Positions 1-7,992 of a stretch of 64,000 nt of DNA are shown in pieces. The translations under genes were made by a program, and so were the position numbers. Location of the stretch: contig JASFPP010000001.1 of assembly GCA_050115915.1 (NCBI GenBank), positions 10,400 through 74,399 of the forward strand, written 5' to 3'. Under the pieces are notes generated by a model. It was not told the origin of the DNA. It ran no database searches and saw nothing but the letters and a program-made list of their open reading frames with translations. Numbering within the stretch: position 1 is the first letter of the stretch; the number at the start of each line of letters is the position of its first letter. This DNA comes from WTAW01 sp050115915 (GTDB taxonomy: Bacteria > Acidobacteriota > Aminicenantia > Aminicenantales > Aminicenantaceae).

Positions 1-414
1 CTCCTTGTGACTGCTGACAATTATCCGGAGTTCTTGGAATCCGTCAAAAGTTTCGCGGAGGAATACAGCGTCCGTTACCTCCCTATACTCTACGACCTGA
101 ACACTCGGGAGGAACGGAGGGACGAACTCCTGAAGCTGGGTGCCAAAATTGACTTCAACAGTATGGACAGGAAGAAAAAGTCCGTCCTGGATGTGTTCGA
201 CCGTGATTTTTACAGCAGAGTCCAGCCCATCTGCCTGTCCGGTTACCTCGTCCATTGGAAGAGAAATTTCTTCAACGTCAAGGAAGATGTCACGCCCGAA
301 AAGGTGGTGGAATCCATCAAACCTAAACTCGATGGGGTGGGGAGAAAAATGATAGAGCTTTACTTTGAGAAAAAGAAGATCGATCTCCAAGACATCCTCA
401 GCCACCGCAACTGA
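1..414 (+). CDS. C-terminal part of an unrecognised protein (5' end outside window)
   Basis: The frame is open from the first base of the window to a TGA at 412-414. A GTG at position 7 is possible, but no ribosome-binding site can be seen and the open frame continues upstream, so this is most likely the last 137 or so residues of a longer gene. The product is hydrophilic and rich in Lys, Glu and Asp, with no signal peptide, membrane segment or motif I recognise. The next gene starts 133 bases downstream behind its own promoter, so the two are probably not one operon. I assign no function. Confidence 0.6.
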   Translation, partial: LLVTADNYPEFLESVKSFAEEYSVRYLPILYDLNTREERRDELLKLGAKIDFNSMDRKKKSVLDVFDRDFYSRVQPICLSGYLVHWKRNFFNVKEDVTPEKVVESIKPKLDGVGRKMIELYFEKKKIDLQDILSHRN

Positions 415-503
415 CCCTTTTCGTTTCGTAGATTTTCTTATTTTTCCAAAAGAACATCCGATTTCTTCTTTTCGCCAAAGGATAATCCGGTCTTGATGTC
501 CAA

Positions 504-532
504 TTGAAGGGTGCGGCCCAATTGTTTACAAT
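504..532 (+). promoter_or_regulatory. sigma70-type promoter for the TolB-like gene
   Basis: TTGAAG (504-509), a 17-base spacer and TACAAT (527-532) lie 15 bases before the ATG at 548. Predicted initiation near 539 leaves a very short leader. Confidence 0.5.
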
Positions 533-547
533 GGAGACGAGGTCAAA

Positions 548-1513
548 ATGAAAAAAAAGAGTGTATTTATTCTTATATGTTTGTATTCAGCTTTGCTGGT
601 GTTCTGTCAGCCACACAATGACAGCCAAGTGGCAGAACAGGTTGCGGGCAACTTCGAAGATTATATGCCCGAGATTGAATTCGAAGGAAAAATTGTTTTC
701 CAGTCAGATATGGATGGCGACTATGAGATCTATCTCCTGACAAAGAATGGATTGGCAAAGCTGACGGATAACGATTGGAACGACGAAAATCCCAAGTGGT
801 CTCCGGATGGGACAAAGATTGGGTTTACAGCAAATCCAGACGGGAAATATGAGATGTTCGTCATGGATAGCAATGGTCAAAATGTCGTCCAGCTCACGAC
901 AGACCTTCGCAATCCCATCGGCCATGCCGGCCATAACTGGCATCCTGACGGAAAAAGGATCGCCTACACGGTCGAACGGAGGAGAGGATTCAGGAAGAGC
1001 CACAACATGAAAATAGTGGATATCCAGTCCAAAAAGATGGTCGCGCTGGCCCCTCAATTGAAGGGGAAGGCGGCGATTCCCGATTTTGCACCCTCAGAAC
1101 CATTGCTGGGGATCACTGCCAAGCGAACGATCGGCTGGGAAGTCGCTGTGTTCGATCTCCGCACTAAGGAACTTTCCATCCTTACAGAGGGAGGAGATAG
1201 CTGCCGCCCGCATTTTTCTTGGGATGGAAAACGCATCGCCTATGTCTCCTCAGAGGCCGATGGAAAGGGGGATATCTGGTTGATGAATCCGGACGGAAGC
1301 GATAAATCCCGGCTGACCCAGAGAGATGAACACCATGATTATTTTCCTGCGTGGTCTCCCGATGACAGGTTCGTCGTCTTCAGCTCGACCCTCAAATATA
1401 ACAAAAAATTAAAAGGGGATTGGGGGCTTTACTTGGTCCGGGTAGATAACAAGGAGATCACCCTGTTGCTGGATACTCCTGGGGGGGATCTATTTCCTGA
1501 TTGGTACCGATGA
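548..1513 (+). CDS. TolB-like beta-propeller (PD40/WD40-like) lipoprotein
   Basis: A 321-residue exported protein. Residues 1-20 form a Lys-rich then hydrophobic signal ending in LVFC-Q, which fits a lipobox with Cys20 as the lipidated residue. The rest is a series of PD40-type blades recognisable by W-SPDG-K-I, P-DGKYEM and G-D-WLM-N-PDG patterns (about 65-110, 125-150, 215-255, 265-310). This architecture is shared with the C-terminal domain of TolB and with periplasmic propellers that bind proteins or glycans. No enzymatic residues can be assigned. It appears to be a single-gene unit. Ligand unknown; family assignment is confident. Confidence 0.8.
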   Translation: MKKKSVFILICLYSALLVFCQPHNDSQVAEQVAGNFEDYMPEIEFEGKIVFQSDMDGDYEIYLLTKNGLAKLTDNDWNDENPKWSPDGTKIGFTANPDGKYEMFVMDSNGQNVVQLTTDLRNPIGHAGHNWHPDGKRIAYTVERRRGFRKSHNMKIVDIQSKKMVALAPQLKGKAAIPDFAPSEPLLGITAKRTIGWEVAVFDLRTKELSILTEGGDSCRPHFSWDGKRIAYVSSEADGKGDIWLMNPDGSDKSRLTQRDEHHDYFPAWSPDDRFVVFSSTLKYNKKLKGDWGLYLVRVDNKEITLLLDTPGGDLFPDWYR

Positions 1514-1606
1514 TCTCATATTCCCCTGATTTTACAGGATCTTCCAAAAAGGTTTTTTTGATCTTATCTTTTGCCTATTCGAGAGGTTTCGCTTCTGGAT
1601 GAATGG

Positions 1607-2356
1607 TCAGGCCGTGCGTTTCACGTTTGATTTTGTGTAGCGTTTTTTGAACAGCAGGGCCATGACGAGTGTATCGAGCAGGATTAAAAAGTTCAGTTTG
1701 GTTTTCCCCCGGGTCCGGTCGATAAACTCGATGGGAACTTCTTTGATCGTGAAGTCCAGGAGGTGGGCTTTGTACAGGATCTCGAGCACAATGGAGGGAT
1801 TTACGGATATGAGGTCATCCAGGTCGATCTCCTCGAGGACCTTTCGTTTGAAACATCGAAAGCCCGAGGAGACATCGCGCACGGGAATGCGGAATTTGCG
1901 CCGGATGAAGCTGCGTACAAAAAACGTGATGATCCGCCGCACTAGATTCCTGTCCTCATCCTTCCCGCCTTTGACAAACCTGGAGCCGATGACGAGGTCG
2001 TAATCCTTGCATGCCTCGAGGAGCGAAGGAATGTGTTTGGGCTGATGGGAGAGATCCCCATCCATTTCGACGACAAAATCAGGCCTGAGCTTGAGTGCTT
2101 CTTTGAATCCGTCGATGCCGCCGGCCCCCCGGCCCTTGCGTTTTTTACGGATGAGGGCGTGGATTCTGTTGTCTGTCTCCCCCATCTTCCGGACGATTTC
2201 ACCGGTTCCATCAGGAGAGTTGTCATCGGCGACCACAACAGAGAGATCCACCTCAACATCGAGCGCCAGAATCTCTTCGATGAGATCCTCGATATTCTCC
2301 CCTTCGTTATACGTTGGGATCATCACAACGGCTTTTCTTTTGAGTGAGTCTTCCAT
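1607..2356 (-). CDS. GT2 family polyprenol-phosphate mannosyltransferase-like glycosyltransferase
   Basis: Resembles dolichol/polyprenol monophosphate mannose synthase (DPM1 type). These enzymes move a sugar from a nucleotide sugar to a lipid phosphate on the cytoplasmic membrane face. The GT-A hallmarks are present: VVMIPTYNEGENI near the N-terminus, VVADDNSPDGTGEIV, and the metal-binding DGDLSHQP. The C-terminus has one short hydrophobic stretch rather than the paired helices of ArnC/GtrB enzymes. I chose the ATG at 2356, 7 bases after the stop of the upstream GT9 gene; an in-frame ATG at 2395 would overlap that gene by 32 bases. Neither start has a clear ribosome-binding site. It is second in a GT9-GT2 pair. 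Confidence 0.85.
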   Translation of the reverse strand: MEDSLKRKAVVMIPTYNEGENIEDLIEEILALDVEVDLSVVVADDNSPDGTGEIVRKMGETDNRIHALIRKKRKGRGAGGIDGFKEALKLRPDFVVEMDGDLSHQPKHIPSLLEACKDYDLVIGSRFVKGGKDEDRNLVRRIITFFVRSFIRRKFRIPVRDVSSGFRCFKRKVLEEIDLDDLISVNPSIVLEILYKAHLLDFTIKEVPIEFIDRTRGKTKLNFLILLDTLVMALLFKKRYTKSNVKRTA

Positions 2357-2363
2357 CGGACGG

Positions 2364-3458
2364 TCAGATGAGTTTTTGGATCTCTTCAAAGACATGCTTT
2401 GGAGTGGTGGCCTCCATACACTTCATGTCGTCACACGTCTGTTTGTAACACGGAGAGCAGTCCACTCCCGCATAAAGCTTGACTCCCCGGTCGTAGAGGT
2501 CGATCTCCTGCGGGCAGGTCGGCCCGAAGAGGGCGACGATTGTCTTCTCCTGGGCGATGGCCAGATGCATCCCCAGTGTATCCGAAGTAACGACTATGTC
2601 CATAAACGATAAAAAACCAGCGAACTCGAGAAGAGAGTTGTCGGTCCCTGTGTTGTAGATCTTGTGTTTTGAGTTTTTTTCGATGAATTGGTTCAATTCT
2701 CTTTCTCTTTGTCCACCCAACAGGAAAATATTGGCTTCGACGTTCTCGCTTAAATAATCGACCAGTGTTAAGTAGTTCAGAGGCGGCCACTGTTTGGTCT
2801 CGAACTTCACTCCCGCACCCGTATTGAATCCTATGGCCACTCGTCCCTCGGAGATGTCATGCTTTTTAAAAAAATCTCTGGCTCTCGTTTTATGGGAATC
2901 CTCGATTGCGAACACATAGGGGTCTCTTTTGTATTCGATCTCCGCAGTTTTAGCGATGATCTCCTGGTAGGTCATCGTGTTCTCTTTGAACTTGAGGTCG
3001 TCATCGATGCCCAGTTGATAGGCATATTCCGCCTCTGCATTAAGTGGAATAAGATTTCCCTGGGCATTCATCCCGAATCCGAATTTGTGCGGGCATTTGA
3101 TAAGGGAGGCTACGGAGGTAGACGGAGGTTCCTTGTCGAGGGAGATGAGGACTTCGAACTCTTCGACAAGCAGCGGTATAATCGACTCCAGATTGTAGGA
3201 CAACACCCTGTCGATAAAGGGATTGTTAAGCAAAAGATCCACACTTTCCTCATCCACAAGCCAGGAGATGTGGCTCTCGGGATATTTCCTCTTTACTCCA
3301 TGGAGCAGAGCTGTTGTCCGCAGGACATCCCCCTGCGCCCGGCATTTGATGATCAGAATTTTTTTGGGGAAAGGTGTGTAGTGTGAGCATCCATCACAGA
3401 GAATCTTGAATTTACAGGGTTTGTCTCCTTTAAAGTATAAACAGTCGGCTTTGATCAC
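2364..3458 (-). CDS. GT9 family (heptosyltransferase-like) glycosyltransferase
   Basis: A 364-residue GT-B fold enzyme of the heptosyltransferase family (RfaC/RfaF/RfaQ). Such enzymes add heptose or a related sugar to a cell-surface lipid glycan from the cytoplasmic side. Diagnostic features are KILIIKCRAQGDVLRTTALL at about 30-49, a central IGFNTGAGVKFETKQWP block, and TSDTLGMHLAIA followed by VALFGPT near the C-terminus. Four N-terminal cysteines (6, 15, 21, 24) precede the catalytic part, and a second group (334, 337, 342, 347) lies near the end. Both groups look like possible metal or disulphide sites. Start is GTG at 3458 behind a good promoter. The heptose-activating gene at 30521 fits with a heptose-type donor, which is inference. 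Confidence 0.85.
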   Translation of the reverse strand: MIKADCLYFKGDKPCKFKILCDGCSHYTPFPKKILIIKCRAQGDVLRTTALLHGVKRKYPESHISWLVDEESVDLLLNNPFIDRVLSYNLESIIPLLVEEFEVLISLDKEPPSTSVASLIKCPHKFGFGMNAQGNLIPLNAEAEYAYQLGIDDDLKFKENTMTYQEIIAKTAEIEYKRDPYVFAIEDSHKTRARDFFKKHDISEGRVAIGFNTGAGVKFETKQWPPLNYLTLVDYLSENVEANIFLLGGQRERELNQFIEKNSKHKIYNTGTDNSLLEFAGFLSFMDIVVTSDTLGMHLAIAQEKTIVALFGPTCPQEIDLYDRGVKLYAGVDCSPCYKQTCDDMKCMEATTPKHVFEEIQKLI

Positions 3459-3472
3459 GTTTTTTCCTTGGG

Positions 3473-3501
3473 GTTATATTTGATTCCTATTTATGCCACA
3501 A
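3473..3501 (-). promoter_or_regulatory. promoter for the GT9-GT2 pair
   Basis: On the minus strand TTGTGG (3501-3496) and TATAAC (3478-3473) are separated by 17 bases. Initiation near 3466 would put the GTG start at 3458 about 8 bases into the message, so the leader is minimal. Confidence 0.45.
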
Positions 3502-3548
3502 ATCCACCGTAAAAACAACTCTCCATCGACCAAGGGAAAGTTATCCCT

Positions 3549-4238
3549 TTATCGCAATTTGGGATTTTGAGGGATTGGTTTTTTATGATTTTCAGGAGCT
3601 TTGATACAGGTATAAGCGATATGGGGATACCAGTAGCCCGAATGTTGGGGTATAGGCTCAACGGAAAAGCCGATACTTTGAAGCATGTCCAGATACTCTT
3701 TCTGGCTCCGGAAATAAAATCGTTCGCCCAGTGTGAAGCCGATCAGTTTGACGGCCAGAGTTTCCTGGAAGAGATTCCAGGCGTATTTCCACCGCGGCCT
3801 GGTGTCCATTTCTTTGATGATAAGGATTCCTCCAGGCAGCAGGGATTGATAACATTTCCGGATGATGAGCTCATGTTTGTCATAGGGGATTAAATAGAGG
3901 ACGTCGACGAGTGTGAAAACGTCCCCTTGGGGATAATCCGCCTCGACGACGTTGCCGATTTTATAGGTAATTTGGCCGGCATTGGTTTTTGTTGCGTTAG
4001 CGATTTCGATCTTTTTTTCGTCCAGGTCAAGCCCGATGATCTCTCTTTCAGGCGATCCCAAGCTCAAGATGTTGGGAAAAAGCCCATTGCCGCAGCCCAA
4101 GTCGACGATCGTTCCCTCTTTGGGAAAAAGTCCCTCTAGCTGGAGAAGAGGACAGATCTTCAGCTTGATCTTGAGATAGGCCCGGGTGATGGATCCAGCC
4201 TTGCTGTAGTGTTCGAACAGCTCTTTTTTATCGATCAT
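3549..4238 (-). CDS. class I SAM-dependent methyltransferase
   Basis: A 229-residue Rossmann methyltransferase. Motif I is IVDLGCGNGLFP at about residues 44-55, followed by the acidic end of beta-2 in GLDLDEKKIEIA and a later VFTLVDVLYLIP post-I motif. The C-terminal half has LLPGGILIIKEMDTRP, typical of small-molecule or lipid methyltransferases. The substrate cannot be read from sequence. Its place between AsnB and GT9 genes on the same strand suggests modification of a glycan, lipid or amide in surface-polymer synthesis, which is inference from context. Confidence 0.8.
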   Translation of the reverse strand: MIDKKELFEHYSKAGSITRAYLKIKLKICPLLQLEGLFPKEGTIVDLGCGNGLFPNILSLGSPEREIIGLDLDEKKIEIANATKTNAGQITYKIGNVVEADYPQGDVFTLVDVLYLIPYDKHELIIRKCYQSLLPGGILIIKEMDTRPRWKYAWNLFQETLAVKLIGFTLGERFYFRSQKEYLDMLQSIGFSVEPIPQHSGYWYPHIAYTCIKAPENHKKPIPQNPKLR

Positions 4239-4344
4239 GAGACGATTTTTGGTGAGACTCTTAGGTCGTTTATTGGAAGTTTTTGGAAGCGCATCCTTGA
4301 CTGCTCAATGTTTGCACAGTAAATGTTCATGGTTGATTAATCCC

Positions 4345-6231
4345 TCAATCCATGTAGCGGTTGTACCAGAACTGGAAAATGACAAGCGGCCACAACAACT
4401 GCCGGTGGTTGTGTGCGCCCTGGAGGTGCTCTCCCAGGATTCTTTCGATGGCAGCCGGATTGAAAAATCTGTGCTTGTTTAAATTTTCCGGGGAAAGGAC
4501 ATCCGTGACAAAATCCTTGAGTTCCTTCCTGATCCAGATGCCCAGGGGAATATCGAAACCGATCTTTTTTCGTGTCAAAATTTCGGGCGGAAGATAGGGG
4601 GCCATCGCTTTTTTCAGGATGTGTTTGGTCGTCAGCCCCTTGAGTTTCAAAGAACTGGGGATGGCCCTGGCATATTCGACGAACGTGTGGTCGAGGAAGG
4701 GCACGCGGATCTCCAGGGAGTTGGCCATGCTCATTCTGTCCGTTTTAACGAGGAGGTCGTCCTGGAGGTAGAGCTTGAGGTCCAGATACCCGATCCGGCT
4801 CACAGTGTCATTTGCCGAACAGTTGTCGAGATGGAAGGAGATGGGAGCGAATACGTCCTGGCTCAATTTTTCATGGACATCGGCCGCAAACAGTTTTTCC
4901 CTCTCCGAGGGTCCATAAGCCCCCCACCAGATGAAGTTTGCAATTTCAGGAGGATAGTCGATACCCGATATGAATTTTTTAGCTTTGAATTCAAAGCTGA
5001 GCCTTTTTCTCGAAGCAGGAAGGATCTTGACGATGTTTTTAACGAGTCCGTCTCTTATGAACTTCGGCACTTTTCTGTAGAGCCGCGCCACCTGATAGGC
5101 TTTGTAGGTGTCATACCCGGCGAAGAGCTCGTCCCCACCCTCACCAGCCAGCGCGACTGTGACATACTGACGGGCCAGTTTCGAGATCAAATAAGTGGGG
5201 ATGACCGATGCATCGGCCAGCGGCTCATCCATATATTCGATCAGCTTGGGAACCAGTTTTCTCACGAGATTCGACTCCACGACAAATTCCTGGTGGTCGG
5301 TCTGGAAGCGGTCGGCCACGATCTTGGCGTATCCCAGCTCGTTAAACGTCTCCTCTTTGAAGCCAATGGAAAAGGTTTTAATCCTCGTATCCGCCACCTC
5401 GCTCATGAGCGCTGTAATGGAGCTCGAATCCATCCCCCCGCTCAGGAAAACTCCCAGAGGCACATCGCTGATGAGTCGTCTCTTCACCGATCCTTTCAGC
5501 CGCGTGTAGATCTCCTCCATTATCACGGTTTCGTTTTTTGAGGAACCTAAACCATTGCCCTGTTGGATATCCCAGTATTGTTTGATCTGGACCATTCGAT
5601 CGTTGACGATCATCATATGTCCTGGCAAGAGTTTTTTTATTCCCTTGAAAATCGTCTGGGGGGCAGGAATGTACTCGAAGCTGAAGAATCGCGACATCCC
5701 GTCAAAATCCAGTTCCCGGGGATAACCGGCCTCGAGGATGGATTTGATCTCGGAGGAAAAAACCAGGGAGTTGTCCGACTGCCAGTAGTGGAGCGGTTTT
5801 ATCCCCAGCCTGTCCCTTACGAGAATGAGTGTGTTCGTTTTAAGATTCCAGAGAGCAATGGCGAACATGCCGTTCAACCGGGAGATAAAACTCTCCCCTT
5901 CCTCTTCGTAGAGATGGACGATCACTTCTGTGTCGGACTTTGTGGCGAAAGAGTGCCCCTTCTGGATGAGCTCTTCCCGTAATTCAGGAAAATTGTAGAT
6001 CTCCCCATTATAGACCACCCAGACGCTTTTATCCTCGTTCGCAATGGGCTGGTGTCCTGTAACAAGATCGATGATACTCAGGCGCCGCATCCCTAGAGCG
6101 ACTTTGTTATCTCTGTAGTAGCCCTCATCGTCCGGACCACGGTGCGTCATCACAGCGCACATCTTTTTTGTCGTGTCCTCTGCTTCAGGACCCAGGCCGT
6201 TGAATCCATAAACGCCGCAGATGCCGCACAT
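4345..6231 (-). CDS. asnB: asparagine synthase (glutamine-hydrolysing), AsnB type
   Basis: A 628-residue two-domain amidotransferase. It begins MCGICG, so Cys2 is the N-terminal glutaminase nucleophile after Met removal; RLSIIDL and YNGEIYN line the glutamine pocket. The synthetase half carries the PP-loop SGGMDSS (264-270) for acceptor adenylation and GEGGDELFAGY. Ammonia from glutamine would amidate aspartate, or a sugar acid or peptidyl carboxylate in the many AsnB paralogues found in polysaccharide clusters. The setting among glycosyltransferases makes a glycan-modifying role plausible, but residues alone do not separate the two. AGGAAG lies just before the ATG. Full length, no damage seen. 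Confidence 0.9.
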   Translation of the reverse strand: MCGICGVYGFNGLGPEAEDTTKKMCAVMTHRGPDDEGYYRDNKVALGMRRLSIIDLVTGHQPIANEDKSVWVVYNGEIYNFPELREELIQKGHSFATKSDTEVIVHLYEEEGESFISRLNGMFAIALWNLKTNTLILVRDRLGIKPLHYWQSDNSLVFSSEIKSILEAGYPRELDFDGMSRFFSFEYIPAPQTIFKGIKKLLPGHMMIVNDRMVQIKQYWDIQQGNGLGSSKNETVIMEEIYTRLKGSVKRRLISDVPLGVFLSGGMDSSSITALMSEVADTRIKTFSIGFKEETFNELGYAKIVADRFQTDHQEFVVESNLVRKLVPKLIEYMDEPLADASVIPTYLISKLARQYVTVALAGEGGDELFAGYDTYKAYQVARLYRKVPKFIRDGLVKNIVKILPASRKRLSFEFKAKKFISGIDYPPEIANFIWWGAYGPSEREKLFAADVHEKLSQDVFAPISFHLDNCSANDTVSRIGYLDLKLYLQDDLLVKTDRMSMANSLEIRVPFLDHTFVEYARAIPSSLKLKGLTTKHILKKAMAPYLPPEILTRKKIGFDIPLGIWIRKELKDFVTDVLSPENLNKHRFFNPAAIERILGEHLQGAHNHRQLLWPLVIFQFWYNRYMD

Positions 6232-6305
6232 CGTCTTCCTCTGGTTCCCTAATGTATCTGAACACCGTTAGAATATCAATCCCCAACTCGGAGAGCGGAA
6301 TTTCT

Positions 6306-6520
6306 GAAACTGTGACGGTGATGAATCGCGTCGCGCTTTTGGAAGTTCCAATTGTGTGGTGGAGAAAACCGTATGGAGGGCCGGACGGGCATGGTACATC
6401 TCCCCAAGGGAGATGTGAGGGAGGCCCGGAATCGAGTGAAATTTCCTCGCTGGGGAAATTGAACGTGTTTTCGAAATCAACAATTGGAGCTTTCGGAAAG
6501 TCATTCATCACAGTTTTGGA
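6306..6520. repeat. MITE-like element, copy A, with imperfect terminal inverted repeats
   Basis: The left arm (6306-6355) and the reverse complement of the right arm (6480-6520) share AAACTGTGA, TGATGAAT or ATGAAT, and CCAATTGT in the same order. Between them lie two strong hairpins: ACATCTCCC/GGGAGATGT (6396-6404 and 6408-6416) and AATTTCC/GGAAATT near 6440-6460. Related copies occur at 21122-21248 and, inverted, at 61299-61410, all sharing GTGGTGGAGAAAACCG or close variants. There is no transposase. The element fills most of the 372-base gap between divergent asnB and the radical SAM gene. Confidence 0.7.
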
Positions 6521-6563
6521 AAAGTTAGAGACGCGGAAGGAAAACGTGTGCGGGACATTGAGG

Positions 6564-6574
6564 TGTGGTATAAT
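6564..6574 (+). promoter_or_regulatory. extended -10 promoter (TGTGGTATAAT)
   Basis: A perfect TATAAT preceded by TGTGG, without a convincing -35 hexamer. It sits 29 bases before the TTG start of the radical SAM gene and immediately downstream of the MITE-like element. The same TGTGnTAnnnT arrangement recurs at 46216-46206, 52781, 55484-55474 and 61451. Confidence 0.5.
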
Positions 6575-6603
6575 TTGAGCCAAATTTTAAACGGACTGTT
6601 ATT

Positions 6604-7992
6604 TTGAACGCAAACGAAGTCATCCTGCTCAACCCGCCGGGGGATAAACTCTACATCAGGGACTATTACTGCAGCTTTTCCTCCAAGGCCAACTACTACT
6701 GGCCGCCCCAGGACCTCATCTACCTCAGCGGAATTCTGGATGGAGAGTATAACGTCCGAGTGATCGATGCTATTATCAATAAAATGTCGGAGGAAGCTGT
6801 ATTCAATGAGATCGTGGAATCCAGCGCCCGGGCTTTGATTTTCACAACCGGGACGGCAACGATGCAATCGGACCTCCGGTTGATGGAGCGGATCAAAGCC
6901 AAGACCGGTATAAAAATTGTGGCCAGTGCTGGGATTTTGCCTTTTGTCGGGGAAGATCTTCTCGAGCGGCATCCCTATGTGGATGCCGTCATTCTGGATT
7001 TCACGAGCCCGAATATTCGTGTTTTTCTCAAAGAAAACGGACAGATGGATTCACCTCTCCTGGGGCTTATCACAAGGAAAAATGGACAGTTTCTGAAGAG
7101 CACAGAGATGCCGCCGCGGACTTATGCTGTGCCTGTCCCCCGCCACGACCTCTTCGATTTTAAAAAATACCGGATCCCGATCGCCCGGAGATTCCCGTTC
7201 ACTGTTGTTGTGACGTCGCTCGGCTGCCCTCACAGCTGCGGATTCTGCACGGCTGGTGCTTACGGTTACAGAACGAGGGATGTGGATGGAGTGATCGAAG
7301 AGCTTCGTTTGCTGACTCGACTGGGTGTCAAGGAGATCCTATTCCAGGATCCCACGTTCACAATCAACACAAACCGTGTGGTCGAGATCTGCAGCAAAAT
7401 GGTCGAAAACGCGTTCGATTTTACATGGAGCTGCAACGCCCACATCAAATCTTTCAACGAGGATAAGATCAAACACATGAAGGCAGCGGGATGCCATACG
7501 GTGTCGTTGGGCATCGAGAGCGGGAGCGATGAAATCCTCGAGAAGTATTCCAAAAAGATCACGACAGACGAGATTAAGAGTACGATTCGCATGCTGAACG
7601 CTTATAAGATCCATGTGCTGGGCTATTTTATCATCGGGCTTCCGGGGGATGACGAGGAATCCATCCGGAAGACGATCGATCTGGCCAAGGAGCTGGATAT
7701 CGATTTTGCTTCATTTGCCATCGCTACTCCGGATGTGGGCACTCCACTGAGAGAAGAGGCCCTCCAGAAAGGATGGATGCGTCCCGAGGAGGATGTGTTC
7801 GACAGCACGGACTTCCCTGTGCTTGAGGCCGGAACTCTGTCGAAGGAGGAGGTCTGGAAGCTCAGAAACCAGGCAGTCCGGGAGTTTTACCTCAGGCCTT
7901 CTTATCTGTTCAAGATGATCCGCCAGATCCGGAGTTTGCGCGATATCCAGGTGGCCGTCTCGAACGCCCTATCGCTTTTCCGAAAATCATGA
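6604..7992 (+). CDS. cobalamin-type radical SAM enzyme (B12-binding domain plus radical SAM)
   Basis: A 462-residue protein. Residues 1-150 have the Rossmann-like layout of a B12-binding domain: VILLNPPGD start, DLIYLSGIL, then the VVDAVI-like segment DAVILDF. The radical SAM core has the 4Fe-4S motif C208-x3-C212-x2-C215 within LGCPHSCGFC, then ILFQDPTF and the SLGIESGSDEILEKYSK block characteristic of B12 radical SAM proteins. Such enzymes methylate or rearrange lipids, hopanoids and antibiotic or polysaccharide precursors. The classic cobalamin ligand motif DxHxxG is not evident. TTG at 6604 is the assumed start. It overlaps the next gene by ATGA, so it heads a four-gene operon with ydjC, GT2 and ArnT-like genes. 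Confidence 0.85.
   Translation: MNANEVILLNPPGDKLYIRDYYCSFSSKANYYWPPQDLIYLSGILDGEYNVRVIDAIINKMSEEAVFNEIVESSARALIFTTGTATMQSDLRLMERIKAKTGIKIVASAGILPFVGEDLLERHPYVDAVILDFTSPNIRVFLKENGQMDSPLLGLITRKNGQFLKSTEMPPRTYAVPVPRHDLFDFKKYRIPIARRFPFTVVVTSLGCPHSCGFCTAGAYGYRTRDVDGVIEELRLLTRLGVKEILFQDPTFTINTNRVVEICSKMVENAFDFTWSCNAHIKSFNEDKIKHMKAAGCHTVSLGIESGSDEILEKYSKKITTDEIKSTIRMLNAYKIHVLGYFIIGLPGDDEESIRKTIDLAKELDIDFASFAIATPDVGTPLREEALQKGWMRPEEDVFDSTDFPVLEAGTLSKEEVWKLRNQAVREFYLRPSYLFKMIRQIRSLRDIQVAVSNALSLFRKS

Noticed and set aside
4621..5541. 306-codon ORF antisense to asnB
   Set aside because: Lies entirely within asnB, with no start signal or recognisable domain.
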